DNA of 64,000 bases, from the NCBI RefSeq assembly GCF_000582785.1, contig NZ_HG931173.1:929387-993386 (forward strand), given 5' to 3'. This document shows positions 54,902-63,786 of this stretch, piece after piece; the first letter of the stretch is position 1, and each line of letters starts with the position of its first letter. The DNA is from Candidatus Blastococcus massiliensis AP3. GTDB taxonomy: Bacteria > Actinomycetota > Actinomycetes > Mycobacteriales > Geodermatophilaceae. The notes under the pieces were generated by a model, which was given only the letters and a program-made list of their open reading frames with translations, was not told where the DNA came from and made no database searches. Position numbers and translations under genes: made by a program.

Positions 54902-57043
54902 GTGGAACCGCTGACCACCAGCACGTTCACCCTTCCCGACACCCTCGCCGCCAAGGCCGATCCGGCGCTGATCGCCGCCGACGAGCAGCACTTCGCCGCC
55001 ATCGCCGGGAGCCTCGCCCACTCCATCGCCGAGCTCTCGGGGCGCCTCGACGCCGAGCGCCGCTCCCCGGGCGGTGACGGCCAGGCCGCGCTCGACCGCG
55101 ACCTCGAGATCCACCGGCTGACCGCCCGGCTGCGCACCCTGCGCCGCTTCGGCCTGGACCTGTGCCTGGGGCGGATCGTGGCCACCGACGACGAGCCGGT
55201 CTACGTCGGCCGGCTCGGGCTGACCGACAGCACGGGGCGCCGGCTGCTGGTCGACTGGCGCTCCCCCGCGGCCGAGCCGTTCTTCGCCGCGACCCACGCG
55301 AACCCGATGGGGCTGGTCAGCCGCCGCCGGTATCGCTGGACCCGTGGCCGGATCACCGACTACTGGGACGAGGTGTTCACTCCCGACGGGCTCGAGGGGC
55401 ACGCCGCGCTGGACGACCAGTCGGCGTTCATCGCGTCGCTCGGCGGCAACCGCTCGCCGCGGATGCGTGACGTGCTCGGCACCATCCAGGCCGACCAGGA
55501 CGCGATCATCCGCGCGGACTCGCCCGGGGCGCTCGTGGTGGACGGCGGCCCGGGCACGGGGAAGACCGTCGTCGCGCTGCACCGCACCGCGTACCTGCTC
55601 TACGCCGATCCCCGCGTCGGGCACGACCGGGGCGGCGTGCTGTTCGTCGGGCCGCACGAGCCGTACCTGGCCTACGTCTCCGACGTGCTGCCCAGCCTCG
55701 GCGAGGAGGGGGTGCGGACGGCGACGCTGCGCGACCTCGTCGCCGAAGGAGCGGCGGCCGGCGCCGAGACCTCGGCCGAGGTAGCCCTGCTGAAGGCGAC
55801 GGCGCGGGTGGGTGAGGTGATCGAGGCGGCCGTCCGCTTCTACGAGGAGCCACCCAGCCGGGGTCTCACGGTCGAGACGCCGTGGTCGGACCTCCGGATC
55901 ACCGCGGACGACTGGGCGGAGGCGTTCGAGGCTCCCGACCCCGGCACTCCGCACAACGAGGCGCGCGAGCGGGTCTGGGAGGAGCTGCTCGCCATGCTGC
56001 TCGACCAGGTGGACGACGAGGACGCCTCCCCCGACGAGGTGCGGGTGTTCCTGGACCAGGAGCGGGAGCTGCGGGCGACCTTCGACCGGGCCTGGCCGCT
56101 GATCGAGGCGACCGATCTGGTGGCTGACCTGTGGTCGGTGCCGGCGTACCTACGGCGGTGCGCGCCGTGGGTCTCGGCGGACGAGGTGCGGGCGCTGCAG
56201 CGGGCCGACGCCGCCGCGTGGACGGAGTCGGACCTCCCGTGGCTGGACGCCGCGCGGCAGCGGCTCGGGGATCCGGGGGTGGAGCGACGGCGACGAGCGC
56301 AGCGGGCGGCCGACGCCCGGGAGCGGGAGCGGATGTCCGGGGTGATCGACGAGCTCATCCAGGCCGACGACTCGGAGCTGCTGCTGATGACGTCGCTGCG
56401 GCACGGCGACCTGCGCGATGCCCTGGTGGACGAGGGTGCGCTGCCCACCGCCGAGCGGGATCCGCTGGCCGGGCCGTTCGCGCACGTCGTGGTGGACGAG
56501 GCGCAGGAGCTGACCGCCGCGGAGTGGCAGATGCTGCTGCTCCGCTGCCCGTCGGGGAGCTTCACGATCGTCGGGGACCGGGCGCAGGCGCGGCACGGCT
56601 TCGCCGAGTCATGGGAGGAGCGGCTGCAGCGCGTCGGGGTGCGGAACGTGCGGCCGGCGTCGCTGACCATCAACTACCGGACGCCTGCGGAGGTGATGGC
56701 CGAGGCGGAGCCGGTCATCCGGGCGGCGCTGCCGGACGCCAACGTGCCGACGTCGATCCGGTCGAGCGGGGTGCCGGTGCTGCACGCGTCGGTGGCCGAT
56801 CTCGAGTCCGTGCTGGACGACTGGCTCGCCGAGCACGCCGAAGGTGTCGGGTGCGTCATCGGGGACCCGACGTTCTCCGGTACCGAGCGCGTGCGCTCGC
56901 TGACGCCGGTGCTCGCGAAGGGGTTGGAATTCGACCTCGTCGTGCTGGTGCGCCCGGAGGCGCTCGGTTCCGGCATCGAGGGAGCCGTGGACCGCTACGT
57001 CGCGATGACCCGGGCGACCCAGCGCCTCGTCGTCCTCACCTGA
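54902..57043 (+). CDS. helR: RNA polymerase recycling motor ATPase HelR (HelD class)
   Basis: The 713-residue protein is a superfamily 1 helicase-like ATPase with Walker A GGPGTGKTVVALHRTAYLLY (about 215-234), Walker B VVVDEAQELT and the C-terminal YVAMTRATQRLVVLT. The N-terminal coiled-coil (ADPALIAADEQHFAAIAGSLAHSI) is the HelD arm that reaches into RNA polymerase. HelR of Streptomyces dislodges rifamycins from RNAP. GGGAG eight bases ahead favours the GTG at 54902. The AT-rich upstream region has a 10-bp palindrome CCTCATGAGG (54843-54852); I found no rifamycin-associated element. Confidence 0.88.
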   Translation: MEPLTTSTFTLPDTLAAKADPALIAADEQHFAAIAGSLAHSIAELSGRLDAERRSPGGDGQAALDRDLEIHRLTARLRTLRRFGLDLCLGRIVATDDEPVYVGRLGLTDSTGRRLLVDWRSPAAEPFFAATHANPMGLVSRRRYRWTRGRITDYWDEVFTPDGLEGHAALDDQSAFIASLGGNRSPRMRDVLGTIQADQDAIIRADSPGALVVDGGPGTGKTVVALHRTAYLLYADPRVGHDRGGVLFVGPHEPYLAYVSDVLPSLGEEGVRTATLRDLVAEGAAAGAETSAEVALLKATARVGEVIEAAVRFYEEPPSRGLTVETPWSDLRITADDWAEAFEAPDPGTPHNEARERVWEELLAMLLDQVDDEDASPDEVRVFLDQERELRATFDRAWPLIEATDLVADLWSVPAYLRRCAPWVSADEVRALQRADAAAWTESDLPWLDAARQRLGDPGVERRRRAQRAADARERERMSGVIDELIQADDSELLLMTSLRHGDLRDALVDEGALPTAERDPLAGPFAHVVVDEAQELTAAEWQMLLLRCPSGSFTIVGDRAQARHGFAESWEERLQRVGVRNVRPASLTINYRTPAEVMAEAEPVIRAALPDANVPTSIRSSGVPVLHASVADLESVLDDWLAEHAEGVGCVIGDPTFSGTERVRSLTPVLAKGLEFDLVVLVRPEALGSGIEGAVDRYVAMTRATQRLVVLT

Positions 57044-57061
57044 CGTTCCCGCGGGAACGTC
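57042..57061 (+). terminator. 20-bp palindrome at the end of helR
   Basis: GACGTTCCCG (57042-57051) and CGGGAACGTC (57052-57061) form a perfect inverted repeat without a loop that includes the last base pair of the helR stop codon. It may act as a terminator or a dimer-binding site. Confidence 0.6.
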
Positions 57062-57107
57062 TGCCGGTCCACGGGCGGTCGCGCGCGGGACGTGATCGAC
57101 TGCGCCC

Positions 57108-58100
57108 GTGGCTCTCGTGGACCGGCTCGACCGTCTGCAGCGCCGCCATCCGGCCGCCGGCTTCCCCATCGCCGTCGTCTACAAGTACGTCGACGATTCC
57201 GGCCCGTTCCTGGCCGCGCTGATCACCTACTACGCGTTCGTCTCGCTGTTCCCGCTGCTGCTGCTCGCTACGACGATCCTCGGCACCGTGCTGGCCGGGA
57301 ACCCGGAGTTGCAGGAGCGGCTGATCGACTCGGCGCTCAGTCAGCTCCCCGTCGTCGGCGACCAGCTGGGCGAGCCGCAGGGCCTCGGTGGCGGGACGCT
57401 CGGCGTCGTCGTCGGCGTGCTCGGCGCGCTGTACGGCGCGCTCGGGGTCGCCCAGGCCGTGCAGCACACGATGAACATCGCGTGGACGGTGCCGCGCAAC
57501 AACCGGCCCAATCCGATCCTGGCCCGGGGTCGCAGCCTGGTGCTGCTGGCCACCGCCGGGCTGGCGGTCATCGGGACGACGACGCTGGCCACGCTGGGCG
57601 CAGGGGTGGCGGGATCCCTGGGCATGGCCGTCCGCGCGTTGATCCTGCTCGCTTCGGTCCTGATCAACGCGGCGGTCTTCACCTTCGCCTTCCGGCTGGC
57701 CACCACCCGGCGCCTCACGGTGCGGGACGTACTCCCCGGAGCAGTGCTCGCCGCCGTCTTCTGGCAGGTGCTGCAGACCTTCGGCGTCACCTTCGTCAGC
57801 CGGGTCATGGACAGCGCCAGCGCCGTGAATGGGGTGTTCGCCCTGGTCATCGGGTTGCTGGCGTTCCTGTACCTGGCGGCGGTCGTCGGCGTCCTGTGCG
57901 TGGAGATCAACGTGGTGCGCGTCGACCGGCTCTACCCGCGCGCGCTGCTCACCCCGTTCACCGACGCGGTCGACCTCACGCCCGGCGACCGGCGCAGCTA
58001 CACCGGCAAGGCGAAGTCCGAGCGGCTGAAGGGCTTCCAGAACGTGCACGTCACGTTCGACCCTCCCGACTCCGACCCGCCCGACCGCGACCGCGACTGA
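57108..58100 (+). CDS. YihY/virulence factor BrkB family membrane protein
   Basis: The 330-residue protein has about six helices and the YihY-family sequence YYAFVSLFPLLLLATTILGTVLAGNPELQE at the start, and AWTVPRNNRPN with a GVLYGALGVAQAVQHTMNIAW stretch. Members are often annotated as ribonuclease BN or BrkB, without firm evidence. The tail is polar and acidic. It uses GTG. It ends one base from the convergent DUF6572 gene. Confidence 0.88.
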   Translation: MALVDRLDRLQRRHPAAGFPIAVVYKYVDDSGPFLAALITYYAFVSLFPLLLLATTILGTVLAGNPELQERLIDSALSQLPVVGDQLGEPQGLGGGTLGVVVGVLGALYGALGVAQAVQHTMNIAWTVPRNNRPNPILARGRSLVLLATAGLAVIGTTTLATLGAGVAGSLGMAVRALILLASVLINAAVFTFAFRLATTRRLTVRDVLPGAVLAAVFWQVLQTFGVTFVSRVMDSASAVNGVFALVIGLLAFLYLAAVVGVLCVEINVVRVDRLYPRALLTPFTDAVDLTPGDRRSYTGKAKSERLKGFQNVHVTFDPPDSDPPDRDRD

Positions 58101-58101
58101 G

Positions 58102-58842
58102 TCAGCCGGCTTGAGCCACCCGCTCGGCCAGCCAGTCCGGAACCGATGCCGGCAGCCGCGGGAACCGGCGCAGCTCCTCGGCGTAGACCTCCGCCGGCAG
58201 CAGTTCTCCGGCGGGTTCGAGGCTGTAGTTGAACCCGGGCTTGAGCTGCCCGGCCGCGCGGTCGATGGTGAAGTCCAGTTCGAGCCAGGTGCCGCGTTCC
58301 GGCGTCCACATCAGCTGCTTGAGCTCCTCGACGGCCGCGCGGACGGGGTTCGGAGCGCCCTGGAGGTCCTGCCGCCCCTCCGGGGTCTCGGCGGTGAGCC
58401 GGTCGCGGCGGCGGTCCCCGATGCACGTCGCGACGTAGCGCAGGTGGGTCCAGGTGTCCGGAACGGCCTGCGTGAGTCCGACGGCGATCTCGCGCAGCAC
58501 CTCGGTGTGGTCGCGGACGGGGGCGTCCTCGAGCAGGCGCCAGTCGACGGAGACGCCCATCGAGGAGAGCACGTGACCGGCGGCGCGGAGGACGTCGAGA
58601 ATCTCCTGCGGCGGCTCGCTCACCGTGTACAGGAGGACGACGGCCGGCTCGCCGTCCTGCCGCTCGGCGATCTGGTCCGTCTTCACCGCGTAGATGTAGG
58701 CGTTCAGCTTCGACCGCAGTTCCTCGGCGAGCACCGACGTGCTGAGCGGCGTGTAGGCGCGGTCCTCGGTCAGCGCGAGGGTCAGCACCCCCTCGGGCGA
58801 CCGGGCGATGGTGTCGATCGTCTGCGCGTCGCGAACCGCCAT
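58102..58842 (-). CDS. DUF6572-like domain fused to an immunity-like (YezG/DUF600-like) domain
   Basis: The 246-residue soluble protein has an N-terminal part (about 1-100) like DUF6572: DAQTIDTIARSPEGVLTLALTEDRAYTP and KLNAYIYAV. The C-terminal part (about 125-245) has EIAVGLTQAVPDTWTHLRYVAT and WLELDFTIDRAAGQLKPGFNY, reminiscent of YezG/DUF600 immunity proteins of polymorphic toxin systems. No toxin gene is visible here. GGGAGG seven bases ahead sets the ATG. The domain matches are by eye only. Confidence 0.55.
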   Translation of the reverse strand: MAVRDAQTIDTIARSPEGVLTLALTEDRAYTPLSTSVLAEELRSKLNAYIYAVKTDQIAERQDGEPAVVLLYTVSEPPQEILDVLRAAGHVLSSMGVSVDWRLLEDAPVRDHTEVLREIAVGLTQAVPDTWTHLRYVATCIGDRRRDRLTAETPEGRQDLQGAPNPVRAAVEELKQLMWTPERGTWLELDFTIDRAAGQLKPGFNYSLEPAGELLPAEVYAEELRRFPRLPASVPDWLAERVAQAG

Positions 58843-58975
58843 GACCGAATCCTCCCAGCCGCGACGCGCCATCGGACGCGTCACGTCGAGGTCGCCGTAG
58901 CCGGCACGAGGAATGCGCCGCTGCCGCGACGGAACCCCTGTGCGTCGCACGCCGGCGAGAGGACCCTGCTGCGTG

Positions 58976-59015
58976 CGCCACGCCACGCCACGCCACGCCA
59001 CGCCACGCCACGCCA
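58976..59015. repeat. Microsatellite: eight copies of CGCCA
   Basis: The pentamer CGCCA is repeated eight times without interruption between the divergent DUF6572 gene (start 58842) and the small membrane protein gene (start 59045). Slippage could change promoter spacing in five-base steps. Confidence 0.95.
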
Positions 59016-59044
59016 CTCCGATCCGATCGCAGAGGAGCTCCGAC

Positions 59045-59425
59045 ATGGCCGCGACCGCACTCGGCTTGTCCAGACCGCAGTGGGTGCAGGTGCTGGGCGG
59101 CAGCGCCTTCGCCTTCGGGGTCACCGGCCTCCTGGCGCCCCGGGTGATCGGGTCGGCCTACGGCGTCCCCCCTTCCCCGCACAGCACGCAGCTGATCCGC
59201 CTGTTCGGCACCCGCATGCTCGCGATCGCCGCGTGGACCTTCTCCGCCCGCACCCGGGAGGAGACCAACCGGGCGCTGGCCGTCGCGACCGCGATGAACG
59301 TCGCCGACGCGCTGACCGCCCTGGGCTCCGCCCGCTCGACGGGCGGAGCCACCGCGCTGCGCTCGGCAGCGACGAGCGGGGTGTTCGCGGGCCTCACATG
59401 GGTGGTCCGCTCGCTCGACGACTGA
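59045..59425 (+). CDS. Small membrane protein, DUF4267-like
   Basis: The 126-residue protein has four hydrophobic segments with the sequence VLGGSAFAFGVTGLLAPRVIGSAYGVP and LIRLFGTRMLAIAAWTF, whose G-x-R-L pattern resembles DUF4267-type proteins. GAGGAG eight bases ahead of the ATG is a good ribosome site. Function unknown. It ends nine bases before the tad operon stop on the other strand. Confidence 0.6.
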   Translation: MAATALGLSRPQWVQVLGGSAFAFGVTGLLAPRVIGSAYGVPPSPHSTQLIRLFGTRMLAIAAWTFSARTREETNRALAVATAMNVADALTALGSARSTGGATALRSAATSGVFAGLTWVVRSLDD

Positions 59426-59433
59426 GCGGCCGC

Positions 59434-59901
59434 TCAGCCGTCGACGTAGCGGTCGCGCTCGACGACGAACTGGCCGGTCGCCGTGTTGGACTCGATGAAC
59501 TCCGGCAGCATCGGGATCCGCACCGTCACCGTCACGCAGACGGAGAACTCCTCTCCCGGCGTCAGCGTCGGTAGGTACGTGCCGGCCGCGTCGCAGTCCG
59601 CACCCCGCGGTGCGTACTCCAGCCGCACGTCGGTCGCCTGCACCGCCTGGTCCTCCACGGCCAACTCCACCGCCCGCTGCGCCCGCACCTCACCGGTCGC
59701 CAGATCGGGCGCCGTGCCCAGCGCCCGGCCGGCCTCCCGCGCCGCCGCCGTCGACGCGAACACCCCGCGCTGCACCGCCGAGAACCCGGCCACGATGTAG
59801 ACCAACGGCACGAACACCACCAGCGCGATGAACACGAACTCGACCAGCGCCGAGCCGCGCTCGCCCTCGATCTGCCCGAGCCGGGCGCGCAGCCACCTCA
59901 C
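59434..59901 (-). CDS. TadE-like pilus assembly/minor pilin protein (second)
   Basis: The 155-residue protein has a short basic start, then ERGSALVEFVFIALVVFVPLVYIVAGF, the TadE-type pilin-like helix with Glu after the cleavage-type Gly-Ser, and an extracellular domain with two Cys. It probably is a minor pilin of the Tad system. The GTG overlaps the stop of the upstream tadE gene. It ends the operon. Confidence 0.8.
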   Translation of the reverse strand: MRWLRARLGQIEGERGSALVEFVFIALVVFVPLVYIVAGFSAVQRGVFASTAAAREAGRALGTAPDLATGEVRAQRAVELAVEDQAVQATDVRLEYAPRGADCDAAGTYLPTLTPGEEFSVCVTVTVRIPMLPEFIESNTATGQFVVERDRYVDG

Positions 59902-60308
59902 GCGCCCTCCTTCACCGCACGTCCGCTGACCTCCAGCGGCAGCAGGTTCCCCAGCGCCGACAGCAGAGAGGGCACCGACCCCGCGCAGCGGACGACCACC
60001 ACGGTCAGGCCGCTCGGGTCGGTCTCCTCCCCCGACGTGCACGCCAGCCCCTCGGCGGTCCGCTGGGTGGTCGCCCGCGAGACCACGTCCAGCGTGCGCG
60101 CCGCGCCCGATGCCGAGTCGACGTCGGCGTTGGCCGCGAACCGGGCGCCCTCCTGCGCGCTGGCCACCACCACGTTGCGCACGTGGGCATAGACCGCCAC
60201 CTGCAGCACCGCCAGCAGCAGCGCCACGATCAGCATCGAGACCAGCACGAAGTCGACGACGGCGCTCCCGCGCTCGCCGTCGTCAGCAGGCTGAGGTTCC
60301 TCAGCCAC
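59898..60308 (-). CDS. TadE-like pilus assembly/minor pilin protein (first)
   Basis: The 136-residue protein has ERGSAVVDFVLVSMLIVALLLAVLQVAVYAHVRN near the N-terminus, a TadE-like membrane helix with the Gly-Ser before it, then NVVVASAQEGARFAA (the conserved TadE Ala/Gln/Gly block) and an outer domain with two Cys. GTG start; it overlaps the flp-like gene by 8 nt and the next gene by 4 nt. Confidence 0.82.
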   Translation of the reverse strand: MAEEPQPADDGERGSAVVDFVLVSMLIVALLLAVLQVAVYAHVRNVVVASAQEGARFAANADVDSASGAARTLDVVSRATTQRTAEGLACTSGEETDPSGLTVVVVRCAGSVPSLLSALGNLLPLEVSGRAVKEGA

Positions 60309-60507
60309 CGCTCGTGACGGACGTCAGAGCGTTGGTCACCGCGTCGACGATCGCCGTCCGGAAGGGAATGAGGATGGCGAGAACGAGCGCCGCCGTCATC
60401 ACGGTGATCATGACCCAGCCGGGCACGTCACCCCGCTCGGGATCGTCGGCCCGGTACCGGGCCGCCAGGGCAGCGAGTGCCGCCGTCAGGTGTGCGAACG
60501 GGCGCAT
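60301..60507 (-). CDS. Flp-like Tad pilin, small
   Basis: The 68-residue protein has a polar leader of about 30 residues with RYRADDPERGDVPGWV, then the hydrophobic helix MITVMTAALVLAILIPFRTAIVDAVTNAL, as in short Flp/TadA-type pilins of actinobacteria. A processing site of the usual G/xxxxEY form is not clear. GAAGGA six bases ahead fixes the ATG. It is probably the major pilin. Confidence 0.72.
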   Translation of the reverse strand: MRPFAHLTAALAALAARYRADDPERGDVPGWVMITVMTAALVLAILIPFRTAIVDAVTNALTSVTSGG

Positions 60508-60535
60508 GATGCGTCCTTCCTCCGTGTCCGCCGGC

Positions 60536-61477
60536 TCATTGCGCCAGCGAGACGATGCTGATCAGCCCCGGGAACAGGGCGAAGAGAACGGTGACCGGCA
60601 GGACGAGGAAGACGACCGGCACCATCATGGCGATCTCCTTGCGTCCTCCGGCCTCGAGCAGCCGGCGCTTGCCGGCCTCCCGGACGTCGGCGGCCTGGGC
60701 GCGCAGCACCTCGGCCAGCGGGGTGCCGCGTTCGATGGCCACGAGCAACCCGTCGATGAACCGGGCCAGCTCGTCCAGCGAGGTCCGGTCGGCGACCTGC
60801 TGCAGCGCCTCGGTCAGCGGCACGCCGGCGCGGGCGCGGCCGAGTGCGTTGCCGAGCTCGCGGGCCAGTTCGCCACCGGACAGCCGGGTTACCCGCGCGA
60901 TCGCCGCTGTCGGGCTCTCCCCCGCCGTCACCGCCAGGGCGAGCAGCTCGGCGACCACCGGGAACTCCGCGAGCAGCAGCTCCTCGCGCCGGTTCACCTC
61001 CTGCGTCAGCCACCAGTCGCGGCCGAGCACGCCGCCGACCAGCCCGGCCACGCAGACCAGCCCGGCGCTGAGCACGTTGATGCTGCCGGCGGCCACGGTC
61101 CCCACGCCGACGGCGACCAGGCCGGCCAGCAGCCCGAGTCCGCCCCACACCACCTGCTCGACGCGGAAGTCCTCGACGGTCATGTCGCCGCTCAGCGCGT
61201 CCAGCCGACGGCGCACCGCCGCCCGCCCGCCGACGAACCGGTCGACCAGGCGGGCGCCGTCACCGATGGCCGGGCCGAACACCCGCCGGACGGCGAGCAG
61301 CAGACCCGGCTCGGTGACCGTGCCCAGCAACCGCGACGGCGGCGGGGTGTCGTGCACGTAGGGCGCGAGCCGGTCGACCAGCCGCACCGACCGGAACGGC
61401 GGAGCGAACCGGACCGCCAGGATGAGCCCGCCGGCCGCGACCAGGCCGAGCAGCATGCCGGTCAGCGCGGGACTCAC
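60536..61477 (-). CDS. Tad pilus inner membrane protein TadC-like (type II secretion F domain)
   Basis: The 313-residue protein has a GspF/T2SF domain: ELLLAEFPVVAELLALAVTAGESPTAAIARV and LADRTSLDELARFIDGLLVAIERGTPL, with TM segments at both ends. It forms the platform for pilus assembly with TadB. GTG start overlaps the tadB stop (GTGA). Confidence 0.88.
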   Translation of the reverse strand: MSPALTGMLLGLVAAGGLILAVRFAPPFRSVRLVDRLAPYVHDTPPPSRLLGTVTEPGLLLAVRRVFGPAIGDGARLVDRFVGGRAAVRRRLDALSGDMTVEDFRVEQVVWGGLGLLAGLVAVGVGTVAAGSINVLSAGLVCVAGLVGGVLGRDWWLTQEVNRREELLLAEFPVVAELLALAVTAGESPTAAIARVTRLSGGELARELGNALGRARAGVPLTEALQQVADRTSLDELARFIDGLLVAIERGTPLAEVLRAQAADVREAGKRRLLEAGGRKEIAMMVPVVFLVLPVTVLFALFPGLISIVSLAQ

Positions 61478-62337
61478 TGGAGCACCCGCACGTCCACGGG
61501 CAGCCGCCCGATCCGCAGCATCAACCGGTAGGCCACCAGACAGACCGCGCCCCCGCCGACGAGGATCACCGTGCCCATGGCCGAGTCGTAGGCGGCCAGC
61601 GTCGTCGACTGCGTGGCCAGCAGGAGGAGCACGATCCAGGGCGCCGCCACGGCCAGCCGCGCGGCCGACACGACCCAGCCCTGCCGGGTCTCCAGCTCCG
61701 CGCGGGCCCGGGCGTCCTCGCGCAGGAAGGTGGCCAGCGTGCGCAGCACCCGCCCGAGGTCGGTGCCGCCCACCTCGCGGGCCACCCGCAGCGTCTCGAC
61801 GATGCGGTCGCCCACCGGGTCGGCGAGGTCGTCCTTGAGCGTGTCCAGCCCGGCGTTGAAGCGACCGCTGGAGCGATAGCCGGCGGCGAACCGGGCGAAC
61901 GGCGGCCGCAGCACCTCCGGCCCCCGGGTGCTCAGCGCCACCAGGGCCTCCGGCAGCGACATACCGGCGCGCACCGCGGACGAGAGGTTGTCCACCACCT
62001 CGGGCCACACCTCGCGCAGGTCGGCCTGTCGCCTGGTCGCCAGCCGGCGCACCTGTGCGTAGGGCAGCGCGAACCCGAACAACCCGAACGCGAGGCTCAC
62101 CGTCACCGTGCTCGTGGCCAGCAGGACCGCCACCAGCACGATCAGGCCGAGCGCCACCTGCAACGCCACCAGCTGCGCGGTGTTGATCCCGGTGAGGCCG
62201 GCGGCGGCCAGCAACTGCGCGTACCTGCCCGGCCGCTTCGCGGACGTCGACGGCTGCGGCGCGCGCGGGCCGCTGCGCCAGACCAGCAGCAGCCCGAGGC
62301 CGAACAGGAAACCGAGCAGCGCCCCGGACTCCGTCAT
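61474..62337 (-). CDS. Tad pilus inner membrane protein TadB-like (type II secretion F domain)
   Basis: The 287-residue protein has two N-terminal helices and a T2SF domain: EVWPEVVDNLSSAVRAGMSLPEALVALSTRG and REVGGTDLGRVLRTLATFLREDARARAELETRQGWV, with two more helices at the end. It forms the inner-membrane platform with TadC. It starts 13 nt after tadA. Confidence 0.89.
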   Translation of the reverse strand: MTESGALLGFLFGLGLLLVWRSGPRAPQPSTSAKRPGRYAQLLAAAGLTGINTAQLVALQVALGLIVLVAVLLATSTVTVSLAFGLFGFALPYAQVRRLATRRQADLREVWPEVVDNLSSAVRAGMSLPEALVALSTRGPEVLRPPFARFAAGYRSSGRFNAGLDTLKDDLADPVGDRIVETLRVAREVGGTDLGRVLRTLATFLREDARARAELETRQGWVVSAARLAVAAPWIVLLLLATQSTTLAAYDSAMGTVILVGGGAVCLVAYRLMLRIGRLPVDVRVLQ

Positions 62338-62350
62338 CTCAGGTGCTCCG

Positions 62351-63571
62351 TCATGCCAGCAACCCGGCGAGGTCGAAGCCGCGCGCGGCGAACCGGTCGG
62401 GGTGCGGCGGGTACCCGTCGGCGCGTACCAGCCGCCCGTCCCGGCTGGTGAACACGTCGGCGGTCTCGATGACGCCGCCCTCGGCCCGGCCCGGCAGCGC
62501 CACGATCTCACGCACCCGCCGCTGACCGGACGGGTCGGTGCCCACGTGCACCACGAGGTCGATGCTGGCCGCCACCGTGGGGACGACGAACGCCGTCCCG
62601 ATGTTCTCGCCGGCCAGCAGCGGCAGGGTGCACATCTTCACCACGGCCTCGCGCGCGCTGTTGGCGTGCAGCGTGCACATGCCCGGCAGGCCCGAGTTGA
62701 GCGCGATCAGCAGGTCAAGGCACTCCTCCTGCCGCACCTCGCCGACCACGATGCGCGAGGGCCGCATGCGCAGCGCCTCCTTGACCAGCCGGCGCAGCGG
62801 GATCTCCCCGGCTCCCTCGAGGTTGGGCTGGCGGGTCTGCATCGAGACGACGTCGGGCAGCGGCACCCGCAGCTCGAAGACCTCCTCGCAGGTGATCACC
62901 CGCTCCTGCGCCGGGATCGCCGCGCACAGGCAGTTGAGCAGCGTGGTCTTGCCGGCCTGGGTCCCCCCGGACACCAGCACGTTGAGGCCCGAAGCGATCG
63001 CCGCCTCCAGGAACCGGGCCGCCTGCACCGTGATCGTGCCCAGCGCGATCAGTTCGTCCAGCGAGTGCGCCTGCAGCACGAACTTGCGGATGTTCACCGC
63101 CATGTGCCGGCGGGTGATGTCCGGGATGACGACGTGCAGCCGCGAGCCGTCCGGCATGGTCGCGTCCACGAACGGGGTCGACATGTCGATCCGTCGACCC
63201 GAGGTGCGCAGCATCCGCTCCACCAGGTCGGCCAGCTCGCCGGGCGCCAGGATCGTCGTCGTCAGCTCCGAACGACCCCGCCGGGCGATGAACACCCGCC
63301 CGGGCTCGTTGACCCAGATCTCCTCGATCTCCGGGTCGTCGAGGTAGCGCTGCAGCGGTCCGAAACCGGCCACCCGGTCCAGCACGTCGCGCACGACCGA
63401 CTCCGGGTCGCCGATCGGCGGCAGCGCCGAGGTCAGCGACCGCTCCGAGTAGTCCGCGACGACGTCGCGCACCAGCAGCCGCACCGGCCCGGGATCGGTG
63501 AAGGGGTCCAGTCCGCGGCGGCGGATGAGCTCGCGGACCTCGCCGTCCACCACGTCGAGTGCCGTCGCCAC
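62351..63571 (-). CDS. tadA: Tad pilus ATPase TadA/CpaF
   Basis: The 406-residue ATPase has an N-terminal helical domain, Walker A GGTQAGKTTLLN, and the AAA-type Asp and His boxes in RPSRIVVGEVRQEECLDLLIALNSGLPGMCTLHANSAREA. It powers pilus assembly. TACAGT (63578-63583 reversed) lies six bases ahead of the GTG at 63571, with no Shine-Dalgarno, so a leaderless transcript is likely. It is first gene of the operon; tadZ and a prepilin peptidase are not seen in the window. Confidence 0.93.
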   Translation of the reverse strand: MATALDVVDGEVRELIRRRGLDPFTDPGPVRLLVRDVVADYSERSLTSALPPIGDPESVVRDVLDRVAGFGPLQRYLDDPEIEEIWVNEPGRVFIARRGRSELTTTILAPGELADLVERMLRTSGRRIDMSTPFVDATMPDGSRLHVVIPDITRRHMAVNIRKFVLQAHSLDELIALGTITVQAARFLEAAIASGLNVLVSGGTQAGKTTLLNCLCAAIPAQERVITCEEVFELRVPLPDVVSMQTRQPNLEGAGEIPLRRLVKEALRMRPSRIVVGEVRQEECLDLLIALNSGLPGMCTLHANSAREAVVKMCTLPLLAGENIGTAFVVPTVAASIDLVVHVGTDPSGQRRVREIVALPGRAEGGVIETADVFTSRDGRLVRADGYPPHPDRFAARGFDLAGLLA

Positions 63572-63786
63572 GGGCGGACTGTAAGAGAACGGGTCAGTCC
63601 GGCGCCGCCTCCCGCCGGCTTCCTGTGGACGACGAGCCCCAGGTCCACCCGCGCGGGTGAACGCCGGAAGGCCAGGTGCGGCGGACTCGCGGTGCGCCCG
63701 CGGCGCCACGGGCTCCCGGGAGGGCGCCGTGCGCGTAGCGTCGCCTCACGGAGCCGTCCAGGCTCCCGATGAGCGGAGCGCACGCC

